The notes below the pieces were generated by a model. The model searched no databases. It had not been told where the DNA came from and was given only the letters and a program-made list of their open reading frames with translations. The position numbers and the translations under genes are program-made. A stretch of DNA of 64,000 bases from Atrichornis clamosus (Eukaryota; Chordata; Aves; Passeriformes; Menuridae), in contig WBMZ01003026.1 in NCBI GenBank assembly GCA_013400975.1, positions 1-64,000 on the forward strand, in the 5' to 3' direction. This document shows positions 53,801 to 63,811 of the stretch, piece by piece (position 1 is the first letter of the stretch; each line of letters begins with the position of its first letter).

Positions 53801-56800
53801 ACTTAGCTGATGAATATCTCAGAAATCTTAGCCCTGCTGAAGTCAGTGGAAGTCTTGTTAGTTTGTGTAGGATTAAGATTTGGGGTTCTCTCTGTGATAT
53901 GTATGGAGGGGAAAGGAGAAGTTGACTTCTCCCTGCCACCACATTCTTCACCAGTGCTCGTGGAGCGTGCAGACTGAAAGTCTTCAGCGCTGCAAAGCAT
54001 GTGCTAAGTTAGGAGTTTGGTATTGAATAGTGCTGTTGGCAAAGAGTAGTAAGAGAAGGCCTGATGTAAAATCTTGAATCAAAACTTTGTGGGGCGAATT
54101 ACAATTCGATGCTTTGTTCACTCTGTGATGGGGTAAAATTGCAGACAACTCTGACAGTTTGGTAGTGTTGGAAATAATCAGTTGAACATCATTTTCATGT
54201 CTTGATCACATTCTTAATGAAAACTGATATAAACTGTTTTTTCTTTTTTAATACAAGACTTAAATACAGGATCTGTTTTAATACAATTCCTTGTGGCATA
54301 AGGTTTCTTCCATTTTTCTTTAGTAAGCAATAGCTTAATTTGCAAAATTGCTGAATAAGAGCATGCTTTTTCCTAGGAATATTTCAAATATGACAAGGAA
54401 GTAAAGGAAGTAAACTGATGCAGTTCGTAAATAGATGCTGTTTCCTTTGCCTTTTTTTTACCTGAAGTTCCAAAGATGTATGCTGAAATTGTACTTGTGA
54501 AACAATTTCGTGTTAAATTTTTTTTTTTTTTTAATTCACAAATCACCACCAAACTATAGTTGCTGATTTGGCAATGACAGTTCTGTATGATTAAGTACTG
54601 CAGGACATAATTCTACTTTTCTTGTATTCTGTAAAACTGTGTGGAAAATCTCAGTACAAGACAGGCCCACATTTTATAACTTGTACAAAAATGGAAATTT
54701 AATGCTTGGTGACCCAGAGTGTAACTGCCTTGTGATTGGGAGGCCTGGGGAGGAAACAGTGAGAAAAGGGAAATGTAAAGATCACAATTAACTAAAGAAC
54801 TCTGATTCATTAAGGAAACGGAGGATGCAAAAAAAATGAAGTGTCTAGCCAGCAGATCTGAAATATATGGGAGGCAGAAGCACTAGTTTAAATTTAAACT
54901 TGTTCTTGAACATTTTCTCTAGCACCTAGGCGTGCACTCCTTCAGCCTCAATATTGCTTCTCTCTCTGCATTGGCAAACCTTGTTTTGTCTCATTTCTGT
55001 TGAGTTTCTTTTGCCAGTTTTTCCCTGTACAAAATGCAGAACCCATGTATGTGTGTATATGGACACATACTATACTATGTTGAAAAGGAGATACCCACAC
55101 ATGTATTATGGTATCTGTGTATTTTTGGGCCCCTGTCTGATGAACTTGCTGAATGCCTGTGGCCCTTGATGTGTGGCCTTCGTCTAGTTTAGGCTAGTTT
55201 AGAGATTTGAATTTACCTTTTCATACAGGCTAGATTGTGCTAGGAATGCAGTGACACATGAGGGATTTGATGATGGTGTGTGATTAGAGGGCAGTTAGGG
55301 TGATGGAATTCTGCAGTGGCACCCACACCAGAGGTGAAGATGGCTTTACCTCAAACAAGCACCTGTATTAGGGGCCAGGGTGTAGATTTTTTTTGAGAAC
55401 ATGGAGCATCCAAGTAATTGTTCTTGATATGAAACATTTGTCAGGATTTGTCTGGGTCTAAAGTGGTGCTGTTTCATATCCATATAAAGATCTATCTGTG
55501 GAATAGTCAGGGCATGGCCAAACATCATCTTGTGCCAAGTGTTTGTTTTCTACATTTTTGCTGCTGAATAATCTTGCCTGGGAATAATTTTGCCTGGGGA
55601 AAAACCAGATTTCTCAAAAAAGCAACGCACCGCCACAAAGCAGCCCCCTTCTCCAAACCACATTAATGAACAAGCACTATGTAGTGTGACTGAAAATATT
55701 TACTGTATTACTTTCATCCCCAAGGAGATATATAATATGATATTCTTTTAACAAGGCTCATGTTTTAAAAACAGAATGAGTCACTAATGAATAAATTCAT
55801 AAAATGTCAATACAGAGAGAGAATATATTTCACAGCTTGTAGCTCTTTGGTCTTTTCTACTAGTAGGCACCATTGGATTTTCCTTTGAATGCATGAATTC
55901 CTTCTGTACTCACCCATTTCAAGAGTTTTCATCACCATCACATTCTTTTAAGCCAGGTCAATCCCAAGCAGATGATGTTTTTCCTTAAATTTGCTGTAGA
56001 TCAGAAAAGATGTAGGTGAAGAAGATCAACGTTCCCTTACCCAACTAGCTCTGCTTGTCTTGGTGTCCCTTGTGTGCAGGGCTCGACTTCTTACCCACTG
56101 ATCTAGAGCAAGTTAGGTTGTTTCTTCCAAACTCCAAGCAACTCCCAAGTCAGTTGGTGGAAACCAGGAAACCAAGCCATTAAATAAAAAGCAAATAAAG
56201 AAAATACTACATTTAGACACAAGTTCTTTGCTGTTTTTTATGTCCTATCCACACTTTCATAAGCCAGAGTTGTACCAATACCATATACCTCAGAAGTGCA
56301 AAAGTAGCTATTGGAAAGTTGGGTTTTATTTATTTATTTGCAAGACATGGAGAGAGATTTTATTAGGAGCTCATCCCTTTCATGTGTTTAAGATAGTTTA
56401 AAACTAACAAAGTTACAGATATTTTAATAAACTTTGGCAGGAGTAATTGTAGAATTTTTTCCAGGTGGCCTTGCTCCAGAATGAAAGTTTGGAAAAGAAC
56501 AAGAGTATACAAACTTTACATAATCAGATTTGTAGCTTTGAAATAGAAATTGAAAGACAGAAGGAAATGCTGCGGAATAATGAATCTAAAATACTTCATT
56601 TACAGGTAAGAAATTTAGAATCTCCCCGTTAAAGCAGAAATGGTAGTAGCTTCTGTTCTGTGCCTTTACACTTGAAGTGAGGTGGTCTAGTTAAAAAGGG
56701 GGGAGAGATTTTACCTTATTATAGAGCCATTCTGATATTTTTTCTTCTGGTTTGTTGCGTTTAATGGAGTAAGATACTTCACTAAAACACTGCAATTGGC

Positions 56801-59800
56801 TAGCCTATGTTAAAACAAAAAACCCACCCCTGTTTAAAAAGGGAAAAAATCGAAAACAAAATAGAAATATTTTCTGAAAAATAATAATAATTTTTTTTTT
56901 ACTAAAAAATAAAAACAACCAAACCTGCTTGAGGAAGTACTGTCACATTGGAGGCGAAGATTAGCACCTTAAAACTGTCATGTATAATGTATATTTCTTT
57001 TCTACTTGCTGGTATTTTAAAAAGTTATGAATCATGAGTGAGATCAGTCTGGTGTGGATTTAATTCAAACATAGCATAATGCATTTGAATACACTTTAAG
57101 AAAATCCACGTTTCTATTGTCCTTCTGAGGAAAATGTATCTAGTTATTCCTTCGCTTGTAGGTGTGAGTTTCATACTCTATGATTTGGATGACCTGTCCA
57201 CAAGCCAGCATCAAACTAGAAATCTTCTGGGTGCTCTGGCATGGTGGTTAGCCCAAGATGAAATTCCTTGCTTTGTATTCAGAGCTGACTTGGAATGTGG
57301 GTGCTGGGAATTTGTGTTAGCTTGCATGATACTAACGACAATTAGAGAAACCTCAGGAGATACTTAGCAAACAATTGTGAAGGTACCGTTACACATTGAT
57401 GTAATATGTCTGCTGCTAGAACATCACATACCTGTTGTAGCATCCACCTTAAAGGAATGTAAATAAAATTACCTTTTGCACTTACTATTCACTTCATGTA
57501 ATAAACTGCAAATGTTGATAATCAGGGAGGATTTAAGTATCCAAACTAGTCTGTGGCTAAAATTCAAAGGGTAGCACATTCAGGAGCTTGGAGCCTGGAG
57601 ACCCTTGATGATAGTTTATAAGGAAACCTTCAATTCTGGCAACTGCAACATTTTTCCTAATAGCACTAATTCTTTTCCATAACCTGCCCACATAGTAACC
57701 AGCTTATCCTGCCTTAGTCGTTGTTACTTGTTTGATGATAGTCTGGGATATGGCTGCCTGCTTGCAGTATTGCATTCTGACACTGGGGAGCTAATCCTTG
57801 TATGTACTGATACTGCTGATTGCATCTACCAGGAGGTAAGTTAATTTGTAGGCCTGCAGTTTTTACACATGCTGTCTCAATGGCCAGCGATGAGAGTGGA
57901 AATGGAAAAAACATAGAGCAGAGTTTTTCATTATTGTCTTAAATGACAGATTACCATATCTTTGATTTCCTTGAGCTGTGAGTGTTAGTAAAATCAATTT
58001 TCAAATGGTTTGTTTAGGAAAAAGAAAATCAAACCACTGCAAAGCGGGAGATTCCAACATGTGGCTTTTTGGTGGTAATAAGTACTGGAGAGGATGTGTT
58101 GGGTTTTTTTTTTAACTTTTTTTCTTTTTTTCCCTTTTTTATTTTTTCTTTTTTCTTTTTTTTCTTTTTTCTTTTCTTTTTTTTCTTTTTTCTTTTCTTT
58201 TTTTTCTTTTTTCTTTTCTTTTTTTTCTTTTTTCTTTTCTTTTTTTTCTTTTTTCTTTTCTTTTTTTTCTTTTTTCTTTTCTTTTTTTTCTTTTTTCTTT
58301 TCTTTTTTTTCTTTTTTCTTTTCTTTTTTTTCTTTTTTCTTTTCTTTTTTTTCCTTTTCTTTTTTTTCTTTCTTCCCCCCCTCTTCCATTTTACTTCCTC
58401 TTGTTAGCTATTTCAATTTAGTTATTTTAAGCCAAACTGTATTTCAAAGCTATTTCAACCTGATTCCTTCCACTCGGTGGAATTTCCTGGTTCAGTCAGA
58501 TTGTTCAAGGGTATCCTGGAAACACATCTCAATTTGTTTTTTGCTGGACAACATGATTAGCCTCCTCCTGTTGCCTACCAGGAGTGGAAGGAATTATTTA
58601 CCTGTTGTGAGCCATTCGTTTCCTGGGTTGCGTTGAGCAGCCATGGTTATGCCGGAGCCACGGATACTGCACTACCCAGTTCAGGTCTGGGCAGGAGAGA
58701 TTTCCTTAGTCCCCCAAGACCTGCACGTGACAGCAGTGTCTGGTGCAGTTCCAGTATGAGCTGTCAGGGGACCTTTTTTGGCTGGGGAGCAGCAGCGGCG
58801 TCACTGAGCACAAGTGGCATTGTCTGCAGTGTGAGGCATCTGACACAGCCACTGTGAATGCATCAAGGGCGTCTGGGCATGGCAGGAACCTCAGCCTAGA
58901 TGTGTGTTGGTTTTGGATTAATTTTCTATATGCTGGACTCTAGGGAAAGAGTTGTTACCAAGGGTATGTGATGCTTTTTTTGACTGCTGTTGTATGGAAA
59001 GGAACTTTCACATCCGGTATCCAGTCTTTCACATGGAAATGGAAGCACGTTAGTAAGCTGAGTGGGGACATGAGGTACTGAAAGACAAAAGAAACAGTGG
59101 CCTTAGGAACATAAAATTATTTGATGAATAATATGTTCCTTCAAAGGAGAAGGACGTATGATTTGTTTCCCAAATCAAGTAGTACCTTGTCTAGTCTGGT
59201 TTTTAGCTTTTCAGTTTTGCTCTACCCATTGCAATGGAAAGGTCTGTTATGAGGGAGAGAACTGCAAATACAGCTCTTTGGTTCCTCGTGACATTTTCTG
59301 AATTCTGTTAGCAATTACAGTGCTAAAATTCTGGAAGTTGTTAGAAATACCAAACAAAACCTAGACGAAAATCAACATCAAAAGGAGCCCTCAATGGTTT
59401 GCCAGGCATGTAACTCTGGATTAATGATCTGGAGAGGTCAGTTGCTAGAATAAAAAGTGCATGCAGAAAATTGATACCTACTTGAAAATTTATGAGTACA
59501 GTGTGAGACATCTGTGTGCTTTCCAATGGAATAATTAGAGTGAAAATCTCCACTGCTGCATTAAATTCAGATTTAGCACATCAGTATCTCCCAGCAGGAG
59601 GGAGGTTGACTCCCTGTAGGGTAAAAAGACAGAGATCCCACTGCTTTTTAAAAATTAAATAGAAGTCTTATTTCTGATTATTTTCCCATCAAGGCACAGG
59701 GGATAAAATACTACACGTTTGCCCGTGTGAAGTAGAAGCAGCTAAACCAGAATTGGTTATGCTTGTACAAAGGTAGAATGTTGCACAGGTTGTTGGAGAT

Positions 59801-62800
59801 AAGTTGGTCCCTAATAACAACTTCGGGTAAACTTCTCCCAAAAGAATAGCTTAAAATTCTTCTGCATGCTTGGCACTTCCCCAGTTCATGTAAAAATGTG
59901 TTTATTCATTTTGTTTGATGCTTTGTTAGTCCAAAGAGGTGCAAGCTGGAAATCAGGGCATCTTTGTGTGAGGCACTGTGCAAACCCTCAGCCGTGTTAC
60001 TGTTCTTGCCTTGGAGAGTTCGTGTTTGGTGTGAGTAAAGGAAAAAGATCAGACCTGGGCATATTTTGAGTTTACATTTGCATGTTAACTGTGACCTAAT
60101 GGCCAAGTCTTTTGGCTCTGCTCTTACAACATGCATTCAGGCCATTCTGTGGTGTGTTTCTTTTCATATATCGCTAACAGCCCTTCCCTGTTGTAACGTC
60201 TGATCACCAGCAGCCCCAGTGGGAAGGTGTGACTGTGTTGGTTGGTGGTGATAAGTGAGTCCAGGCAAGCTGCATCATCTTTTTAGTGGACCAATACCCC
60301 TGCATTTATGATTCAGTGCACAGCTTTCCTTCACAAAGTCCTAATTCTGTAACAGAGAGATACATAACTTGTTTTAAAACACGAACATAGAAATAAATAG
60401 TGTATCTTGAAATATAGATTTCTCCGTGAAATAGATTGCTCCATGGTTATGAGACAACAAAATGAAAGACTCATAGAACTTGATTTTTCTAGCTGGCTCA
60501 TCAATTTGACAACCTTCAATTAATAGTTACAGAATTTCAGTATAACTGAAACCACATGATTAAAAGCAAATGGCTAAAAGGGGAAATGGAGGTTGCATGA
60601 GGCAGAAGGGTTTTCCCCATCAGTGGGGAACACAGAATCCACATGGCTAACCAGAAGGCAAATGCAAAATAACTTTATTTTCTTGTTTTGTGCTCAACTG
60701 CCACTTTACTTTTTTGAAGAAATGAAAAATTATTTTTATGTATGTTGGCACTATATGATGATGAATTATAAAGTTAGATTTGGAATTTAACTGTAGGTGG
60801 TAGCAAAAGTAGTTTCTTGTCTCAGATATTTTTATTATAATTTGAACTTCACAACTGATTATGAGGTTCTGGCTAAAATTCCTGCTAGTCCAAATTAGCT
60901 GTGATAATGTGAAGTGCTATGTATTTCTTGTGTCAGATTTGAGGTAGACTGGGAAATATGTTCTTTATATTTGTAATATACTAAGGTGCTTGCAATGTCC
61001 GTCCTTCAGAGAATACTGGCCTTTCTGTATATTCCTTTCTTGAGTATTACATTTCATGCCTTTCCAAAACCAACTGGGCTTTTTTTCCTCGTTGTTTTCT
61101 TAAAGAGATTCAGCCAGAAAGCACCTTCAGGGTGCATGACTTACTCAATTTAGGAAGCAAGAGTGGGAATTTTAAAAGTACTTTAGGGGACAGAAGTGGT
61201 AGTTTTGCTTACATTCTTGAGGACTTCTGACGTGGTTATGGGCACATAATAACTTAGGCTTTGAAGACTGATGTATGTGAGCTCGGAGCTTGCACATGTG
61301 TGTACTTGTGTTCCATGTGTGCAAGAGTAATGATATTTTCCTGGAGGGATAAGTTATTTTGCTGTAACCCAGTGATAAATATGGTGCACATGAGCAGCCC
61401 ACCCAGCAGTAAGTTGTGCCCGTACTTTGTTGCTTAAGTACACTCACATGAAACCCAACAAGTGTCAGCCCATAGGACTAATATAGAGACATTCAGAATA
61501 ATGTTCTTACATTGAAAGGTTTAAAAAACCCAAAATTACCTTAGACAAGAGCACACTAACAAGTCCCTTCTTAAAATAAGTCTGTTGTTAATTCTGATAG
61601 TGCTCTAATGTTAATATCTATGCAGCACTAAATATTTTTTAAGCGTTTCGTAAATGTTTGGGCAGTTTCTTTAAACTTTCAAGGTTTGTGTTATTAAAAT
61701 ACTTGACATAAGCAAAACTTCTTTATATTGGAATTCAATTTTATTATCAATGTATAATCTGTGTTTAATTTGCATAAACTAATGTCTTTGTGTTCTTTTA
61801 ACTCATGCTATTATTTTATAAAGCGAGTAATAGACAGTCAAGCAGAGAAACTCAAAGAACTGGACAAAGAAATCCGTCCCTTCCGACAGAACTGGGAGGA
61901 GGCTGACAGCATGAAGAGCAGTGTGGAATCCCTCCAGAACAGAGTGACTGAGCTGGAAAGTGTTGATAAAACTGCTGGGCAAGGAGCTCGGAATACAAGT
62001 GAGTGTGAGCACAATGGGCTGAGGTGCTGAGCAGTGCTGTTGAGAGGAAAATGGTGTCCCTTGAGTAGCACTCCCATTGTGGCTTCTATGTGGAAACATC
62101 AATAATGCTGATCTTCTGATTTTTGAGTAGGAGGCTGTGTTTCCTTTGTTGATGGTGTATCGTTGCTTCCATGCTGTTTCTTAGGCTTGATTCTTGTCTT
62201 TGATTTTGTTTTATTGACTCTTGTCTTGACTGCATCGTTAGGTAATTGTAAACAGTTTGTCAATTGATCTTTGACAGCTAATAGCTTTCAGTAGCTTCTT
62301 TAAACATAGTCTTGGTATATTAGCATCTTTTACTACTCTTCACCTCTGTGAATGGTTCAATAGTACGGTTGTCCACCTGAAACCACCCATCCTGATGATC
62401 TGTTACAGAGGTGTATTTGATCCTAAGAAAGCTGTGAGATCTGCTAAAGAATAAGGATATTTTGCTTGCTGAGTAAAGCCTAGAGTTCAGCAAGACAGTG
62501 TAGCTCATATGAAAGTGTCTAAATGGTTTGTGACAAAGAACTTAACATTTAAATAGATATATTTAAAAAAGATAATAAGATAAATCTGCCTTATGAATTC
62601 ATCTACTTCTCAGTATTGTGCGTTGGCCAATTTTGCCAGTGTGCAAAACCGAAGAGTAACATTTTCATGCGAGGGAAAGGGGACATAGAAAACACAGCAC
62701 TCCCTCCAAACTAAATAAGTGACCGTATAACACAGAGCTAAGCTTGAATTTTTTGTTCTTTTATGATGAACTTCAGGCATGGTAATAGCACTGTGCTTCT

Positions 62801-63811
62801 GAGACAAGTATGTCTGAAAAGAATGTTTTGAGTGATCAGCAATGCTTCTGAATTTCAGAGTGATTACATAGGATGTGTGACTGCTTCCAGGGTCTTCACT
62901 GCTAAATAGCAATCTGAAGATAATGCTACCAAATCTCCTCGCAAAAAATGGAAGCCTCTATAGTTATTTTGTTTACTGACCTGGAAAAAATTGTTAGATT
63001 ATTGAATATTTGACTTCTACTGCACGTATGATTAAAATCCACATTTGTAAAATTCCCAGTTAACCTAGATACCAGCCAGCAAACTACTGCCTGTGGAAAT
63101 TGCTTCATCAGTGGCCAAATCCGCTTTGGTTCTCAAGGAGGAAAGTCTTTCCATATCCAACAGCAGCACTGGCGATTGATGTTTACAGTCTTTAGAAAAC
63201 AGCCCTTTTCTCACCGCCATCCTTTCTGTTTTCCAACAGGCCTGCTGGAGACCCAGCTGAGCAGACACGATCAGATGCTGAGCGTTCACGACATTCGGCT
63301 GGCTGACATGGACCTCCGATTCCAGGTTCTGGAAACCGCAAGTTACAACGGAGTGTTAATTTGGAAAATCCGCGATTATAAACGCCGGAAGCAAGAAGCA
63401 GTCATGGGGAAGACTCTGTCCTTGTACAGCCAACCCTTTTATACTGGATACTTTGGCTACAAGATGTGTGCCAGAGTTTACCTTAACGGAGATGGCATGG
63501 GAAAGGGGACGCACCTGTCTCTGTTTTTTGTCATAATGCGTGGAGAATACGATGCTTTGCTTCCTTGGCCCTTCAAACAGAAAGTGACTCTCATGCTCAT
63601 GGATCAGGGACCGTCTCGACGCCACTTGGGAGATGCTTTCAAGCCAGATCCAAACAGCAGCAGTTTCAAGAAGCCAACTGGAGAAATGAACATTGCATCT
63701 GGCTGCCCGGTCTTTGTGGCTCAAACTGTTCTAGAGAATGGAACGTATATTAAAGATGATACTATTTTTATTAAAGTCATAGTGGATACATCGGATCTAC
63801 CAGACCCCTGA
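35595..63811 (+). CDS. TRAF3: TRAF3, TNF receptor-associated factor 3 (complete, 10 coding exons, 567 aa)
   Basis: TRAF3 is a cytoplasmic adaptor and RING protein. It binds CD40, BAFF-R, LTBR and TLR/MAVS complexes, with TRAF2 and cIAP1/2 restrains NIK and so non-canonical NF-kB, and promotes type I interferon induction. The joined exons are 35595..35836, 38881..38932, 41170..41274, 42182..42349, 47273..47353, 50058..50132, 51910..52002, 56465..56605, 61824..61998 and 63240..63811. They encode 567 residues; human TRAF3 has 568. Visible domains: C3HC4 RING (C52, C55, C67, H69, C72, C75, C87, C90), TRAF zinc fingers at about 134-189 and 190-248, coiled coil at about 266-337, MATH/TRAF-C at about 414-559. 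The start ATG has A at -3 and G at +4, with an in-frame TAG two codons upstream. Residues 2-30 diverge most from mammals; the C-terminal half is nearly identical. All junctions are GT/AG and no break is seen. Confidence 0.98.
35837..38880. other. TRAF3 intron 2 (3.0 kb)
   Basis: Holds a CR1 3' end at about 38110-38198 and a 13-base T tract at 37758-37770; otherwise it is single-copy AT-rich sequence without convincing coding potential. It is bounded by GT at 35837 and a pyrimidine-rich AG ending at 38880. Confidence 0.9.
38110..38198 (+). mobile_element. CR1 LINE, 3'-terminal fragment with intact tail
   Basis: 'ctggtggaaggtgcccctgc' is followed by 'gcagagggttggaacta', 'cccaacccaaacc' and the tail ATTCTGTGATTCTA. 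That is the terminal block and octamer tail typical of avian CR1 copies. It is truncated to under 100 bp and in the same orientation as TRAF3. Confidence 0.92.
38881..38932 (+). CDS. TRAF3: TRAF3 coding exon 2 (52 nt, end of RING)
   Basis: Acceptor 'ttttctcctcAG' ends at 38880; donor AG|GTATTG follows 38932. It completes Ser81 and encodes residues 82-98, including the last two RING ligands C87 and C90 and the sequence CQESIVKDK. At 52 nt it is the only short exon whose skipping would shift the frame, so loss of this exon would end the protein within the RING. Confidence 0.97.
38933..41169. other. TRAF3 intron 3 (2.2 kb)
   Basis: Single-copy sequence apart from a (TC)n run at 40423-40439. No coding frame is convincing. 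The acceptor is T-rich (ttttttattttttcAG). Confidence 0.9.
40423..40439. repeat. (TC)n microsatellite
   Basis: A perfect TC dinucleotide run of about eight units within TRAF3 intron 3. Confidence 0.85.
41170..41274 (+). CDS. TRAF3: TRAF3 coding exon 3 (105 nt, RING to zinc finger linker)
   Basis: Phase 0-0 exon encoding residues 99-133, starting VFKDNCC and ending LGQLL. It matches the TRAF3 segment between the RING and the first TRAF-type zinc finger and carries four cysteines (C104, C105, C116, C123). The donor TG|GTAAGT is near-consensus. Confidence 0.97.
41275..42181. other. TRAF3 intron 4 (0.9 kb)
   Basis: The shortest intron of the coding region, single-copy, with a T-rich acceptor ending at 42181. 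Nothing else is seen in it. Confidence 0.92.
42182..42349 (+). CDS. TRAF3: TRAF3 coding exon 4 (168 nt, first TRAF-type zinc finger)
   Basis: Phase 0-0 exon encoding residues 134-189. Its borders coincide with the first TRAF-type zinc finger, with ligand-type residues C140, C147, C152, H164, C169, C176 and C179. The donor is AG|GTGCAG, weaker than the neighbours. Reading through it would add only a short intronic tail before a stop at 42394. Confidence 0.97.
44291..44728 (-). mobile_element. CR1 LINE fragment, antisense, with duplicated 5' portion around an assembly gap
   Basis: On the minus strand this reads as a CR1 3' region. Its tail is at the left edge (reverse of the ATTCTGTG-type octamers), followed by 'gggttggaaggtacct', 'aaagatcacgcagttccaacc' and 'gtgggcagggacacc'. 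The portion 44519-44625 recurs at 44627-44728 across a single N at 44626. The two copies are identical except that the second lacks a five-base CTTCC. The true element is probably about 335 bp, with the repeat an artefact of assembly. Confidence 0.9.
44519..44728. repeat. 102-bp direct duplication flanking a single N
   Basis: Copy 1 spans 44519-44625 (107 bp) and copy 2 spans 44627-44728 (102 bp), separated by the only N I noticed (44626). From 44534 and 44637 onward the two are identical over 92 bp. This is the pattern left when two overlapping contig ends are placed side by side rather than merged. Confidence 0.9.
45300..46340. other. GC-rich intronic block of unknown nature
   Basis: About 1 kb of clearly higher GC than the flanks, poor in CpG, so not a CpG island. 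It holds minus-strand open frames of about 150 codons (45345-45797 and 45942-46403) and overlapping plus-strand frames. Their predicted proteins show no recognisable motif and look compositionally random, so GC content alone probably explains them. It could be a decayed repeat. Confidence 0.4.
47273..47353 (+). CDS. TRAF3: TRAF3 coding exon 5 (81 nt, start of second zinc finger)
   Basis: Phase 0-0 exon encoding residues 190-216, beginning KHEDTDCPC and ending LMRSE. It matches the first half of the second TRAF-type zinc finger. The acceptor is 'tttttcctctgtAG' and the donor AG|GTAAGA. Confidence 0.97.
47354..50057. other. TRAF3 intron 6 (2.7 kb)
   Basis: AT-rich and single-copy, with an A-rich stretch near 47690-47730. 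No coding frame or mobile element is recognised. It is the upstream flank of the 75-nt cassette exon. Confidence 0.9.
50058..50132 (+). CDS. TRAF3: TRAF3 coding exon 6 (75 nt, alternatively skipped cassette in mammals)
   Basis: Phase 0-0 exon encoding residues 217-241 (starts LNAHLSEC, ends RYGCTFQ), part of the second TRAF-type zinc finger. By length and position it corresponds to the 25-residue segment missing from a known human TRAF3 isoform and to the 75-nt exon 8 that activated human T cells skip. That event is reported to relieve TRAF3's block on non-canonical NF-kB. Skipping keeps the frame. The donor is AG|GTCAGT. Confidence 0.97.
50133..51909. other. TRAF3 intron 7 (1.8 kb)
   Basis: AT-rich and single-copy. 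An alternating purine-pyrimidine stretch (ATGTATGTAT, CATATATGTACATATAT) spans about 51051-51106. No coding frame is convincing. Confidence 0.9.
51051..51106. repeat. Alternating AT/GT low-complexity stretch
   Basis: Imperfect alternating purine-pyrimidine repeat of TATG, CATA and TA units about 55 bp long in TRAF3 intron 7. Confidence 0.7.
51910..52002 (+). CDS. TRAF3: TRAF3 coding exon 7 (93 nt, end of zinc fingers, start of coiled coil)
   Basis: Phase 0-0 exon encoding residues 242-272, from GTNQQIKAH (with H250 near the end of the second zinc finger) to NALENK, the start of the TRAF-N coiled coil. The acceptor is 'gttgtcacAG' and the donor AG|GTATAT. Confidence 0.97.
52003..56464. other. 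TRAF3 intron 8 (4.5 kb)
   Basis: Single-copy AT-rich sequence with a 15-base T tract at 54518-54532. No mobile element or convincing coding frame is seen. Confidence 0.9.
56465..56605 (+). CDS. TRAF3: TRAF3 coding exon 8 (141 nt, coiled coil)
   Basis: Phase 0-0 exon encoding residues 273-319, a charged, Leu/Ile-rich segment (ALLQNESLEKNKSIQ to SKILHLQ) with the heptad spacing of the TRAF-N coiled coil that trimerises TRAF3. The acceptor is 'tttttccAG' and the donor AG|GTAAGA. Confidence 0.97.
56606..61823. other. TRAF3 intron 9 (5.2 kb)
   Basis: The largest intron within the coding region. It contains a long polypyrimidine tract at 58108-58386 with a 21-bp minisatellite core. The rest is single-copy. 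The acceptor reads 'tattattttataaAG', with purine interruptions and an AAG end, weaker than the other acceptors in this gene. Confidence 0.9.
58108..58386. repeat. Polypyrimidine tract with a 21-bp minisatellite core
   Basis: About 280 bp that is almost pure T and C on the + strand (a lone A near 58141). The core at 58155-58343 is nine perfect copies of a 21-bp unit with the pattern C-T8-C-T6-C-T4, with a partial tenth copy and degenerate flanks. The minus strand therefore reads as a long Lys/Glu-coding frame, which is a by-product of the repeat and not a gene. Confidence 0.97.
61824..61998 (+). CDS. TRAF3: TRAF3 coding exon 9 (175 nt, end of coiled coil / TRAF-N)
   Basis: Encodes residues 320-377 plus the first base of codon 378, from RVIDSQAEKL to ARNT. 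It matches the TRAF3 stretch with KEIRPFRQNWEEADSM and SLQNRVTELESVDK. The donor AA|GTGAGT is strong; the acceptor is weak (AAG, purine-interrupted). The split codon 378 becomes Ser here, where I recall Gly in human TRAF3. Confidence 0.97.
61999..63239. other. TRAF3 intron 10 (1.2 kb)
   Basis: Single-copy sequence with a pyrimidine-rich acceptor (tttctgttttccaacAG) ending at 63239. No other feature is seen. Confidence 0.92.
63240..63811 (+). CDS. TRAF3: TRAF3 coding exon 10 (MATH/TRAF-C domain and stop)
   Basis: Encodes the rest of codon 378 and residues 379-567, ending SDLPDP and TGA at 63809-63811. The MATH/TRAF-C domain (about 414-559) starts at NGVLIWKI and forms the trimeric head that binds PxQxT-type motifs in receptor tails and adaptors. 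It is nearly identical to the mammalian protein; one visible change is MDQGPSRR where I recall MDQGSSRR in human. The single uninterrupted exon for this domain matches the mammalian gene as I know it. Confidence 0.98.

Noticed and set aside
57134..57367. 77-codon plus-strand frame in intron 9
   Set aside because: Hydrophobic and open but without family resemblance, splice support or conservation evidence; it fits chance.
57994..58389. Long Lys/Glu-rich open frame on the minus strand, and Phe/Ser-rich frames on the plus strand
   Set aside because: They are translations of the 21-bp polypyrimidine minisatellite, whose unit is a multiple of three; there is no start context or homology.
63176..63811. 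MATH-domain frame starting at the ATG at 63176 as a separate short gene
   Set aside because: The first 64 bases are intron ending in a good acceptor at 63239; the known TRAF3 sequence joins at 63240.
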